A stretch of 64,000 bases of DNA from Brachypterus glaber (taxonomy: Eukaryota > Arthropoda > Insecta > Coleoptera > Kateretidae), in assembly GCA_958510825.1 (NCBI GenBank), contig OY294046.1, positions 47,287,794 through 47,351,793 on the forward strand, given 5' to 3'. Positions 45,008-55,029 of the stretch are shown piece by piece. How positions within the stretch are numbered: the first letter of the stretch is position 1; every line of letters begins with the position of its first letter. The position numbers were made by a program, and so were the translations under genes. Under the pieces are notes generated by a model, which did not search any database, was not told the origin of the DNA, and saw only the letters and a program-made list of their open reading frames with translations.

Positions 45008-45727
45008 CACGGTTATTCTTTTAAGTGGTAACTTTCGAACAAAATGAGATATAAACTTTAAATTTGGAATGTGTAAATCACAATAAAAATTATCATTTGC
45101 CATATTTTTCAATTTTTTATTCGGTAAAGGGGCGCCAGGTAGGGCAATGGGGAACAATATTTCAAATGGCACCCTAGGTCTTGTGATAAGTTATTTTAAA
45201 GAGCTTAAAATTCTCTATTTAACTGTGTAACTATTAATTTTTTAATATTTTTTTGTAGATTTTTTTTCTTCAAAATTATACGAATTTTAAATATTTTGTG
45301 CATAAATATTAAAAAATGTACATAAAAATGATAAATAACTAGTCTTAGCATGGTAATACACCATATATTAATTATTTGGACCTTTTTGCGTAAAATTTCC
45401 AAAACTAATTTTTCAAAAATAGGTACTGACAATTTTATCAATTTTGGAGAAAAAAAAATCTTAAAAACAATATTAAGAAATAAATAGTTAAATGGTTAGA
45501 GAATTTTAAGCTCTGTAAAATGAATTATCACACGACCTAGGGTGCCATTTAAAATATTGTCCACCACTGCCCCCCTAGCGCCGCCTTCCAGAATGAAAAA
45601 TTGAAAAATACGTAAAATGATATTTTTTGTTACAACACAATTGTGATATGCATATTCCAAATATAACGTTTATATCTCATCCCGTCCAAAAATTACGGTG
45701 GGTTTACCATTTAAAAGAATAACCCTG
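45008..45727. mobile_element. foldback element F2, 720 bp, CAGGGTT end
   Basis: The right end AAGAATAACCCTG mirrors the left CACGGTTATTCTT. The arms continue through GAGATATAAAC, AATGGCACCCTAGGTC and AGAGCTTAAAATTCTCTA. TATA/TA lies on both sides. It abuts F1 with only a few bases between. The minus frames at 44987-45441 lie inside it. Confidence 0.8.
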
Positions 45728-46687
45728 TATAAGTACAACTTTTTTACGACTATATTAAAAACCTTCTAATTTAATTACTAAAATGAGTTTTAAATACTTT
45801 AGTAATTCTCGCTTGAGTAACTTTACGACGAAAAACAACATTTGAATAATACCTACCTAGTAAATTAATAAAACTTTGCAGGATTGTAGGTTGGTTCATT
45901 GCATGACAAGGTTAAAAAACAAATCTTGTTGTGTACGAGAAATAAATGCAATTAGGTTTATGAGATTATATTATGCATACAAGGTGTTTTTTAATATGAC
46001 ACAACACCTCTAATTATTTTATTTATTTAACAAATTAGTATTGTAATTCTTTACTTGGTAGATTAATTTTGCCGCCTTTTTATCATATTTTTAGAAATTA
46101 TCAAAACTTTAATTTTTAAATGAAACCAAGGAGTAACCGATTTGATTTTATTTCCTCAACTAGCTATTCTAGGGCTTCTAGAAAAACAAAGTATAAGCGT
46201 AAGGACATCATTAGTCGAATAACTTCAACTTTTAATTGTTCATTCCATGTTATATGGTTGTTTATCACCATCTCTAGAAACTTTAGTACATAATATAGTA
46301 ATATTTAAAGATTGCTTTACGATTTAAAGTAAATAAATTAGGTTTTAACCTCATTTAGTACTAACAAACTTCTAGTAGTAAACTATGACAGTTTTTAAAG
46401 TCTACGAGAAAGTTTAGTGAAATGCTAATAATATTCTAATGAAACAAATAATAAATAATTAGTATGGTTAAAATAGTATTAATAAAGTAATAATACACAT
46501 TTTATACCTACATTATCTGTATTAAAAAGAAATATAATTAATTAAAAATACATAGATTAATCACTTAAAATGTATACGTTATTCATGGATTATCATAATT
46601 ACTATAATATCTAATTAAAATATTTTTTCTTTCGTGTTAGTTCTGCAAAGCTTTAAAATTTAATTAATCGCATGTCTGAATAAAATA
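45728..46687. other. no supported gene
   Basis: Very A+T-rich sequence, no open frame above threshold and no repeat recognised. Confidence 0.5.
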
Positions 46688-46835
46688 TAAAATAGTATAT
46701 TCCATAACCAGTATGGAATAGACAATATTCCGCGCGAGCGGAAAGTTTGTCATACGAGGCGGTAGGCGAGCGCGAAATGAATATTCCATATATGAATAAT
46801 ATAGACCATACTTTTTCTTCGACTGCAAATATGAA
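46688..46835 (+). repeat. repeat R5, copy 2
   Basis: Matches 23999-24140: TAGTATATTCCATAACCAG, GGAATAGACAATATTCCGCG, then CTTTTTCTTCGACTGCAAAT. The middle (GAGGCGGTAGGCGAGCGCG) differs. Confidence 0.7.
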
Positions 46836-46906
46836 ACATGGATGGCTTTAAACAGAGGACAGGGTGGAAGACAATGTTTCTTGTTAATAGATATTGTAAA
46901 CGCAAC

Positions 46907-47168
46907 AATAGTTATTTTCGAGAGGGCAGTATCGGTTTACCCATGAGTGTCATACAAGGTTTTATTCAATAAATAGCTTAGAAATTCATATTTTTATTAA
47001 AAATTTTAATGACATTTACAAGAAAATAATTTGACAAGTGACAGTTGAGTGGGTAAAATAAATAATTATCCACTCAATAAAGTAAAAGCCACGCGGGGGT
47101 TATTATTGAGTTTATCTATTTAAAATAAAGCTGGTAATTGTCTTATTATCTGTATGTATTGGATAAAA
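46907..47168 (-). repeat. dispersed repeat R1, copy C
   Basis: Inverse of copies A and B, from GGCAGTATCGGTTTACCCAT to GGTAATTGTCTTATTATCTG. Same ends as the others. Confidence 0.75.
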
Positions 47169-47339
47169 ACACATATTTTGTTATTGGTAAAATATATATT
47201 TTTTTTACTAATTTAGCTACAGTTTTCTTAACTTTAATAGACAAGAGATGGCACCATTTGTTCCTATTCTTAAACTTGATATGGTATAGACATACTGTAT
47301 CTAGAACTAGAATGGATTCATTCTATGTTTGAAAAGTGT

Positions 47340-47900
47340 ATGTATTTGCCTACATTCTAAATGATAAAATAAAAGATTTTTTTTCGAAGATTTCTATAAA
47401 AATCTGCATCACAAAAAAAAAAATTGATTGAAAGCCAGCAATGTTTTTATTTGCCCGATATACCACGAGAAAACTTTCAGTTACTAAATTGCGGACAAGA
47501 AATGTGTTTTCATAAAATATAATTTTGTTAAAAAAATGCAAAATGATGAAAAAAAAAACGATAAAAAACTATTTTATTAACATATATTGAACAAACAAAT
47601 AAAAATTCGTCAAAACCTTATATTATCGCAAGTTTGGAAAACAGCACATCACTCAATACACGAAATTATTTTTAAATTGACCAATAAGGGTTACTCCTTT
47701 TTACTCTCTTACATGCGGCATTGCCTCTATCGAGTTCAAATTCCTTGAAATTAAAAAAAGTATGCTCCAAACCATTTAAATTTAAAAAAAAAATAATATT
47801 CTGTCCTGTTTAGCAGCCTAAAATTTGATATGCTCCTTTTAAAAAGTATGCAGGTATTTCACTCAGTACTTTTATGCTATTTTTTTATACAATAACAATT
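47340..47900 (+). mobile_element. diverged relative of the 51230-52796 element
   Basis: TGCAAAATGATGAAAA, CGATAAAAAACT and ACAGCACATCACTCAA follow the same order as 51447-51575 (TGCAAAATGATGAAAA, GATAAAAAACTGTG, ACATCGCATTATTC). TACCACGAGAAAACTTTCAG may correspond to the TACCATATATGG part. Ends not found. Confidence 0.45.
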
Positions 47901-48268
47901 AATACTTACCATAACATGTTTGAGGAGTATAATTTACTACAAGCTGTTAATTTCTTGTTTATTACATTACAGATAAAAACTAAATAGTAGCGTGTAAATA
48001 CCACATATGGTCAAAAGAAAAATATTGTATAATTCATTTCACAAGCTTGACTTAATTTATTTCATAGGTTTAAACTATTTGCGTTTAAACTAGTTCTCTA
48101 TATGGTTATAGAGCACAGGATAATAACTGATTCAATAGGTTTCATTTAAAGGTTTTGGCTTTTTAACAAGTTCTTTTCTAACCAATGGAAAAAAGAGCTC
48201 TTTTCTAACTTGTTTTAGCTTTAGAGTTGATTTGATTATGAGAGCAACATAACCAAACATATTCGTAC

Positions 48269-48522
48269 CAACGAACTAACAACTCTTCTCTCTAGAATAC
48301 ACATACCGTTAATAAAAAGTATCGCCAACATCTCGGTTTGTTTGTAAACAAATAGTAGGTATATTCAGGCCTGAACAATAACAATTACCAGTAACTGTTA
48401 TTGTTGTCTCTGTTAGAACAAAGCTGTGCAAGTAAGACAGACAAATGTATATGTTGGCTACGTTTTTTTTAGTTTTTACAAATGAAATGCCTATTCTAGA
48501 GAGAAGAGTTATTAGCTTGTTG
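48269..48522. mobile_element. hAT-like MITE, copy 2, 8-bp duplication
   Basis: Same TIRs as copy 1 (CAACGAACTAACAACTCT / AGAGTTATTAGCTTGTTG) and nearly the same 250-bp interior (TCGGTTTGTTTGTAAACAAA, AGTAACTGTTATTGTTGTC). The 8-bp target duplication ATTCGTAC is at 48261-48268 and 48523-48530. Confidence 0.9.
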
Positions 48523-48684
48523 ATTCGTACTAGCCAGTTATTTGAAAGGAAAAAGTCGTAATCAAAGACTGATGAAAATTTGATTCTTTAAATCCAATAA
48601 TTGCATATAATATTTATTATTTTGCTAATATTTTATGTTTTATATGATGTGAATAAAACACTATTCTAACTTAATAAGAAAATT

Positions 48685-48774
48685 ACATTTCTAACTCTCG
48701 GGAATCCCGAGTCGGGATGCTGTTTAGGCTCGGCATTCTGCCTCGGTCAAATAGCATTCTCGAGTTGGAAATGT
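48685..48774. repeat. 90-bp hairpin
   Basis: ACATTTCTAACTCTCGGGAAT is answered by ATTCTCGAGTTGGAAATGT. The loop side holds GAATCCCGAGTCGGGATGC, itself a smaller inverted repeat. Confidence 0.7.
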
Positions 48775-49010
48775 TTAATTTTCCTCTATGGTTATTAGAA
48801 GTACCTATACTATATTTTGTTATTAATTTAATGTCAATCAATTTTGTCATTAAGATTTTGTAAGTTATCGGGTACTTATTTGCGCGCATATTGTTTTCAA
48901 AAATTGTAGTTTGGCGTCACGATATAAAAATGCGCTAAAATAAAGAATAAAAATAGTATTTAATTGTTTTTGAATTTATGTTAATATGTTTTACGTTTCT
49001 TTGTTTGTTT

Positions 49011-49259
49011 AACCTCGTACTATTCTACTTAATTAAGCATCCCCTAAGTCCATGACTTGTGTGGGCTAGTAGTAGAGGGAACCACCGGCTTATACTGACT
49101 TTCGAACTAGTTTCTAGGGAGTGTCCGTTTCACCTATCGCCTTCGCCAAATTTCAATTATTAAATAACTGAAAAAGGCAAATCGGCGCCAGTGAGAATAG
49201 AACTCACGCTAGTAGACTTGCTATACATACGCGCTAGCCACTAACTACGCCATGCCTCC
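49011..49259 (-). mobile_element. SINE2, copy with tRNA-like head
   Basis: On minus: GGGAGGCATGGCGTAGTTAG (A-box region), then GCGTGAGTTCTATTCTCAC (B-box), then GGCGCCGATTTGCC, which starts the body shared with 10580-10774. It ends CTAGTAGTAGAG...-type words (inverse) and GTACGAGGTTAAAC. The head looks like a degenerate tRNA; a functional tRNA gene is unlikely because the body continues directly. Confidence 0.85.
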
Positions 49260-49720
49260 CATTTTTTTTTGTTGCCTACCAATATTTGAACGTATAGTGT
49301 TTTTTTCGGGGAGATGTGGTTTGTTTGTCTTTCATACATGCGTATGAAATTGATTCCTTTAAAATTACCGGAACGATACTTTCGAGTAAGACCGTCTAAA
49401 AAGGTATCATAACACTTTTTTTTTAACTATAATTTCTTTGTTTTTAACCTGGAATCTTAAGTTATACTTTTTTCGATTTGAAGAATATTAATCGTACAAC
49501 TACATATAATTCTTGGGTTTATCGAATCTTAAATGCATTTTTTTTTTCAACAACAAAACTATTTATTACATGTATGTATTTAACCGGTTGTTGACATAAC
49601 CTGTTGGGCGGCGTGAAAAATCTCGAAACCCACACTTAAAATATTATTAAATCTCCACAGATTGATAAGTTGAGATAAGTTTTAAATTTTAAAATTTAGA
49701 TACGAGTTTGTTTATACATA
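49260..49720. other. no supported gene
   Basis: A+T-rich sequence without supported features. Confidence 0.5.
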
Positions 49721-50496
49721 CAGGGTGTCCCAGAACTCGCGACCATCCTTGAAGGTACACATACTACATCAAAAAATATAACAAAACATATATATATATA
49801 TATAAACTTAGACCCGCAAATCAGTCCTAAGGGAGTTATGACCTTTTAAAGTGGATACTCGAAATGGGGTTTTTATTAATTATCTCTGATGCCATTTGAG
49901 CTAGGGGAACGAGGTTTTGCATATGGTTTAGTTTTATTAAGTTCAAGTATTTTAAGTTATTTTATTTAGTAAATTTTAGCAGATTGCGTGCCTAGGCGTG
50001 CAATATGGCTGTGGCTTGTCTCATGTTTGCCAAAACCTTTTTAGTGTATATTATGTATTCTTTTTATAAATTATGGAGTTATTTTATTTAGTAAATTTTA
50101 GCAGATTGCGTGCCCAGGCGTGCAATATGGCTGTGGCTTGTCTCATTTTTGCCAAAACCTTTTTTAGTGTATATTATGTATTCTTTTTATAAATTATGGA
50201 TTCTTTAAGTAAAAATACATAAAAAAGATTAGTGTAATGCCGTAAAAGCAACTGTTTTCGATAAATATTCAAAAAGTGTTAGGAGTCCATAACTCACTTA
50301 ATATTTATTTTTGGGCCAGGGTGTAACAAGCTCTTTTTTCTTAGTTTTTAATGTGGGATCGTCCTGCACTGCAGGGCCCGCACTGTTAAAATCTTTTGTG
50401 TGCCATTAGGATAGATTTTCAGCCCTATGTTTATATGATTTTTTTTTATACATTATGTGTCCTTTCAGGAATGTCGGCGAGTTCTGGGAGACCCTG
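49721..50496. mobile_element. 776-bp TIR element, CAGGGTGTCCCAG ends
   Basis: The left CAGGGTGTCCCAGAACTCGC is the inverse of the right CGGCGAGTTCTGGGAGACCCTG with few differences. ATA/TA flanks (left CATA, right TATA). The interior has GGGAGTTATGACC near the left and CATAACTCAC near the right, and a tandem duplication (49956-50200). No coding capacity. Confidence 0.85.
49956..50200 (+). repeat. 122-bp tandem duplication inside the TIR element
   Basis: Copy 1 is 49956-50077, copy 2 is 50078-50200. Both run from GTTATTTTATTTAGTAAATT to TTATAAATTATGGA. Differences: GCCTAGG/GCCCAGG, CATGTTT/CATTTTT, and one extra T. Confidence 0.92.
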
Positions 50497-51221
50497 TATA
50501 AACAATAAATGAGGTTTAAAATTTTCTAGTAAAATTTTTAAAATTTCTTGTCAAATAGTTTTATGGCAAAATAGTAGTTCATGATACAAGGACGAAAAAT
50601 ACTAGAGCGAGGTTGGCAACCGTAATTACCCTAAAAACAATTGTTTTTGTAATATCTTAATAAATTTTGTATTTTTGACAAAAACATTGACGTGTGAGTT
50701 CAAATGTCGTCAGTTTTAATATCAATCAATTAACGTCGAATTTTTTACTTTTCAAGCTAGTGAAAATCACTAGATTTAATTAATATCCAAAAAAGTTGCG
50801 CTTTTAGATACAGTCGTATTAAAAAATAGTTTAATCCAAAAAAAAATATTTTGCTCATAGTTAGTTATTTAAGAATAACAGTAATTATGTTATTTTTGCC
50901 TGTTTTCTTAATATTGTTTTCTTTAATTTTCCCCCTGTTTTCTTAGGATTTTCTAGATTAAAATTTCAAATATTTTTATGGTCACTATTTATTTTGTTTT
51001 CAATTAAAATATTTGTTTTCCTACTTTCGGCTATAAATTTCCATCCCTTGAAGGTTTGGTATTTTGATTTTGCGGTGAACTGAATTGTTTCTGGTAAAAG
51101 CTGACTTCCTTTATTTTGACAGAATTGATCTATGAGTTTGCTAAAGTATGCTACACGCCTTGGCATTGTATTAATATAGCTTGCCCAGTAAATAGATCTA
51201 TTTAATGGACACACATAATAC
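50497..51221. other. no supported gene
   Basis: A+T-rich. An 88-codon minus frame (50966-51232) shows no recognisable motif. Confidence 0.4.
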
Positions 51222-51229
51222 ATTGTAAC

Positions 51230-52796
51230 CAATGGCGTATCCGGGGGGGGGGGTGCGGGATCCCCCGAAAAGCTAAAATCCCTTAAAACGATAAGTGTGC
51301 CAAAACAAGCAAATATGCAGGCACTTTTTCTTGTACCATATATGGATATGGAAAGACCATATATGGTCTATAATAGACTTTCAAAGAAGGGTATAGTTTT
51401 CAATAGGAGTTTTGGGCTAAATAAGAAAAATATGCTTTTGTTCAAAAAATTGCAAAATGATGAAAATAATTGATAAAAAACTGTGTTGTTTGTTAATAAA
51501 GAACAAAATGAATAAAAAATTAAAAACTCAGGAATTATTTGTTATCGTAAACCTGACAACATCGCATTATTCTTGAGCTAAATGTGATATGATATTGAAA
51601 AAAAGCAATATTTTTTGTTAATCTAAAAACCAACATAAATACCTAAATTTAGGTAGAATGTATAATAAAAACCCTACAATATTAATTAAATATATTTATT
51701 TTTAAATAAATATATTTAATTAATATTAAAAGTTGGAAATAAATTAATTTAACATGTTTTATCATTAAAATACTTGTCTTGGGTAACAATGTCTCATGGA
51801 ACTACATGTTTTGGGTTATCGTAGAAACTGCTGGTTTGCTCACAACGTTATTATAGAATACCTCAAAAATAACTGCATAATCTTACTGAAACATAAGAAA
51901 CTAGTCACATAAGTCCAGCCTAATTACACATTAAATTACAGTATATTGAATCCGTGAAAACTAATAAAACACAACAAAATATTTTAATATTATAGTCAAG
52001 AGCAGTGAACACAACACAGACCCTTTCCTTTGGCCCCACTGTAGTAGTTAACGTTGACGAGATGACATTTGACACTTGAAGTTTCGTGCAATGTTGCCAA
52101 ATCGTACATTGACAGATGTCAAATTCTTAATTAAAATAATTAGTTAAAGTATGTTCCGGGATGTAAAAAGGGCTGAAATTTTGGCTAACTATTTATTTTA
52201 TATCTATCTATAAGCTTGTAAAGTCTTATCGTTGCAGGCGATTTAGCCCAAAATGCGATACCCTCCTTTGTAAAAATTTTCTCCTGCGGCGCTAGGGATT
52301 TCTTATTTATTTTTTATCTAAGCTTCCCCGGAGCCTGGGTTTGATGGTTCCCCAGAACGATAAGACGCCTAAACCAGCAAATAGGCAGGCCTTTTTCCAA
52401 GTGGATCATATAAACTATAGATTTTCAAATTCGTAAAAATTTTCACCTGCGGCTTTCTTACGTTTTGTTTTATTTAAGGTTATAAAACTTAAACGTAAAA
52501 ACTCTAAAAATGTTCGCGTTCGGCGCTAAGGTTTTCTTGCATTGAAGTAAAACTTTTAATTGTAACACTTAAAATTTAAATATACTAGTAAATTAAAAAA
52601 AAAATGTTTGTATTATAAATATAATATCTGTTTATTTTCTATACAATTATTCTTTTATATAATATATGTCTTTAAAAAAATATATATTCTATTTCTATAT
52701 TTTTACTAATTTAAGCAAATTTCTGTATAAATATGCAAAAATTTGGGAAAAAATGTGTTAAGCCACCCCCCGCAAAAAATCCTGGATACGCCCTTG
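51230..52796. mobile_element. 1,567-bp hAT-like element, 8-bp duplication
   Basis: TIRs are CAATGGCGTATCC and GGATACGCCCTTG. The target duplication ATTGTAAC is at 51222-51229 and 52797-52804. Inside, ACGATAAG.G.GCC.AAACA, AGCAAATA.GCAGGC and CC..GCGGCGCTA blocks are each repeated (51287 and 52358; 52282, 52452 and 52529), suggesting internal duplications. There is no long frame, so it is non-autonomous. The TIR style and 8-bp duplication fit hAT (known); membership is inferred. Confidence 0.85.
51678..51727. repeat. 50-bp A+T palindrome
   Basis: AATATTAATTAAATATATTT and its exact inverse, separated by a few T/A bases, inside the hAT-like element. Confidence 0.85.
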
Positions 52797-52804
52797 ATTG
52801 TAAC

Positions 52805-54107
52805 GTTGTTTTTTACTGAATAGTGTACAAATACATTGTACAAACGTTTACTGAGAATCATTAAAAGTAGTAAGCATTACTAAGAATTAGTTGTAGTATG
52901 TCCCAGTCATTTACACAAAACTAACTATTAATTTGACCATTGTCAATGAAAGGCTAGGTAGCAGATAATAGTTTAATCAATTTCTACAAAAAGAGGAAGA
53001 ATAGTGACCCCTTTAAGAATTGCTGGATAAAAACTGTATATGTGCCTTACAAGCAGTGGATCGGAAGTCATTATAAGCCGGTGGCCTACCGAATGTAGTA
53101 TACGCATATGCACAATGAATATTTGTCCGGAGAGCAAGTAATATTATCATGCATTACCGTGGTATTATAATATAATTATTATATAATAATACCCCTAATA
53201 TGCTAATATACTAATTTGCAACTAAGGTCCTCGCAGAATTTACCGATCGCTGTTTTGCTAAAAAGCGCAAATATTAATAATAAATACTCATGTGAGCTTT
53301 CAGGTGTAAACTAGACCAAACGACACTAAAAACCTTTTAATAGGCATTTGGGAAGGACCACATGTGGAAAAAAGACGACACTTTAAGTTGTGGTGGCAAA
53401 TAACCAATTATAACGTGGTTAAAAAGAAAAATGTTTATATCTTAAGTCTAACAGATGTTGATTTTTAACATTATGTGAAGGAGCTGTTAAAATTATAGGA
53501 GAGATATTAAATTTATTGATTTTTGATATAAATTAAAATTATTTTTATACAAGTAGCTTTAGAAATCACCATTATTTAGCTAGTTTAAAATTCGAGAAAT
53601 TCCGAGGAAATATTCAGGGATTACCTCCTAAAAGGAATTCAGGCAAACCATTTTTCTCAGCGGTATATAATTACCATTATTTTTAATCAATAATATCATA
53701 TTTAATGATTTAATTTAAAAATAAAAACTTGTGTAGTATATTCAGTCCAAACCGATTGGGCGCCAAAATAGATGATTTTTTTATGCGAAATGGCGTTTTA
53801 AATGGTTTAGCACGCATACGCAATAATAAATAATTAAAGTGCTCTTTTTATTACCACTGGTAATTCTCGAGGCGCTCTATAAATAAAGGATAAAGAGACA
53901 CATTCTACGTGATATATTTGCCAACTTTTTTTTTTTCTATATCGGAGAGAAAATTTATCAAATTACTAACAGCAAATTCGTAACAAATTTATTTAGTTAT
54001 GTCCGGAAAAACAATCATAAACAAGAAGAAATGTTTTCGCGAGATATATATTATTATATTTTTTACAATAAAAATCGAAAATGTCGATCAGGAAAATTGC
54101 ATAAAAA
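52805..54107. other. no supported gene; SINE2 scrap
   Basis: GGAAGTCATTATAAGCCGGT at about 53059-53083 matches AGTCAGTATAAGCCGGTGG of SINE2, a tiny fragment. The rest is A+T-rich with nothing supported. Confidence 0.4.
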
Positions 54108-54250
54108 GTCAAATAATAAATGTAAATTGCTATAAATGTACACGGGCTGATATTTTATAGGGTAATAGTGGATGGTAACAGAACACTCCTGTTAGTTTTT
54201 CACCGGGTGATTTGCGTAAGGGGTGTCCGCTATCTTGAAATTAGTCGGGT
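54108..54250 (+). mobile_element. one-arm fragment of foldback F1
   Basis: AGTCAAATAATAAATGTAAA, GGGCTGATATTTTATAGGG, GGTAACAGAACACTCCTGTT and CACCGGGTGATTTGCGTAAG match the left arm of 43872-45003, here without the nested MITE. It stops at about GCTATCTTGAAATTAG. Confidence 0.8.
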
Positions 54251-54327
54251 GCTTTTTGTTTGTAATTAAATTATTTATATTAAACTTTTTAAACGTATTT
54301 TTTGTTAAATAAAAGGTTTTATTTTAG

Positions 54328-54790
54328 GCTGATGAATACAGCTAATATAGACGAAACATGTACAAATACAGCTATAACTATATTAACTATTATTCATGGG
54401 ACCAAGACGCATCTCTTGATACCTTATTCATAAAAATTAAACGACTTTTTTAGGTTTTCTCTTTATAAATCCCTGATGATAACAGCCCAAATAGTTCGAC
54501 TTTTATATAACCTATATCACCCACGTTATCAAGACAAATAGCTTGACACCTCAGTTGTCAAATTCCGATAAAAAGTTTAGGCTGTAGAGCAAATTTCTTA
54601 ATTTATGCTGATGATAAAACAAATATAGTCGAAACGTGGGCAAATACATCTGTAACTATATTGACTACTATTTTTTATGGAACCAAGACGCATTGTCTGA
54701 TGTTATTCATAAAAATCGGATGAGTATTTTATTTTTTCTCTTTATAAATCCGTGATGATGACAGTCCAAATGGGCGAAACATAGACTTTT
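54328..54790 (+). repeat. ~278-bp unit in tandem, with CTGATGA...CGAAAC words
   Basis: Unit 1 starts GCTGATGAATACAG (54328), unit 2 starts GCTGATGATAAAAC (54606). Each has two CTGATGA/GTGATGA..CGAAAC-type pairs (54328 and 54473; 54606 and 54752), TATTAACTATTATTCATGG or similar, CCAAGACGCAT and TTCTCTTTATAAATCC. In the last pair, GTCC/GGGC can form a stem between TGATGA and GAAAC. These may be decayed hammerhead-type cores, much weaker than 22446-22489. Confidence 0.55.
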
Positions 54791-54898
54791 ATATCATATG
54801 TCCCGCAGCATGAAGAGAAATTCGGTCCAGGGGTTTACATAGACTGTTAACCACATTACCCTCCTTTCTTGGTCAGTCGGGTAAAAAGGAAGCGATGG

Positions 54899-55029
54899 GC
54901 AGCTCTATTCTTGACCATTTGCAAAAATTATTCGCATACGCTGTTTCTAAGGAAGCTAATATGTGATTGGTTGTACCATAGAAATTGCGTATACGAAATA
55001 TTTTTACGAATGGTCAAGAATAGAGCTGC
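54899..55029. mobile_element. 131-bp hairpin MITE
   Basis: GCAGCTCTATTCTTGACCAT, then CGCATACGC, answered by GCGTATACG and ATGGTCAAGAATAGAGCTGC. The frame at 54869-55051 plus is read through it. Confidence 0.85.

Noticed and set aside
49185..49259. tRNA-like sequence on the minus strand
   Set aside because: It continues directly into the SINE2 body shared with 10580-10774.
54600..54625. LIYADDK in translation, like the catalytic YADD box of reverse transcriptases
   Set aside because: The paralogous unit at 54328 aligns here but does not encode YADD, and no other RT motif is nearby. The similarity is in the CTGATGA...CGAAAC DNA words.
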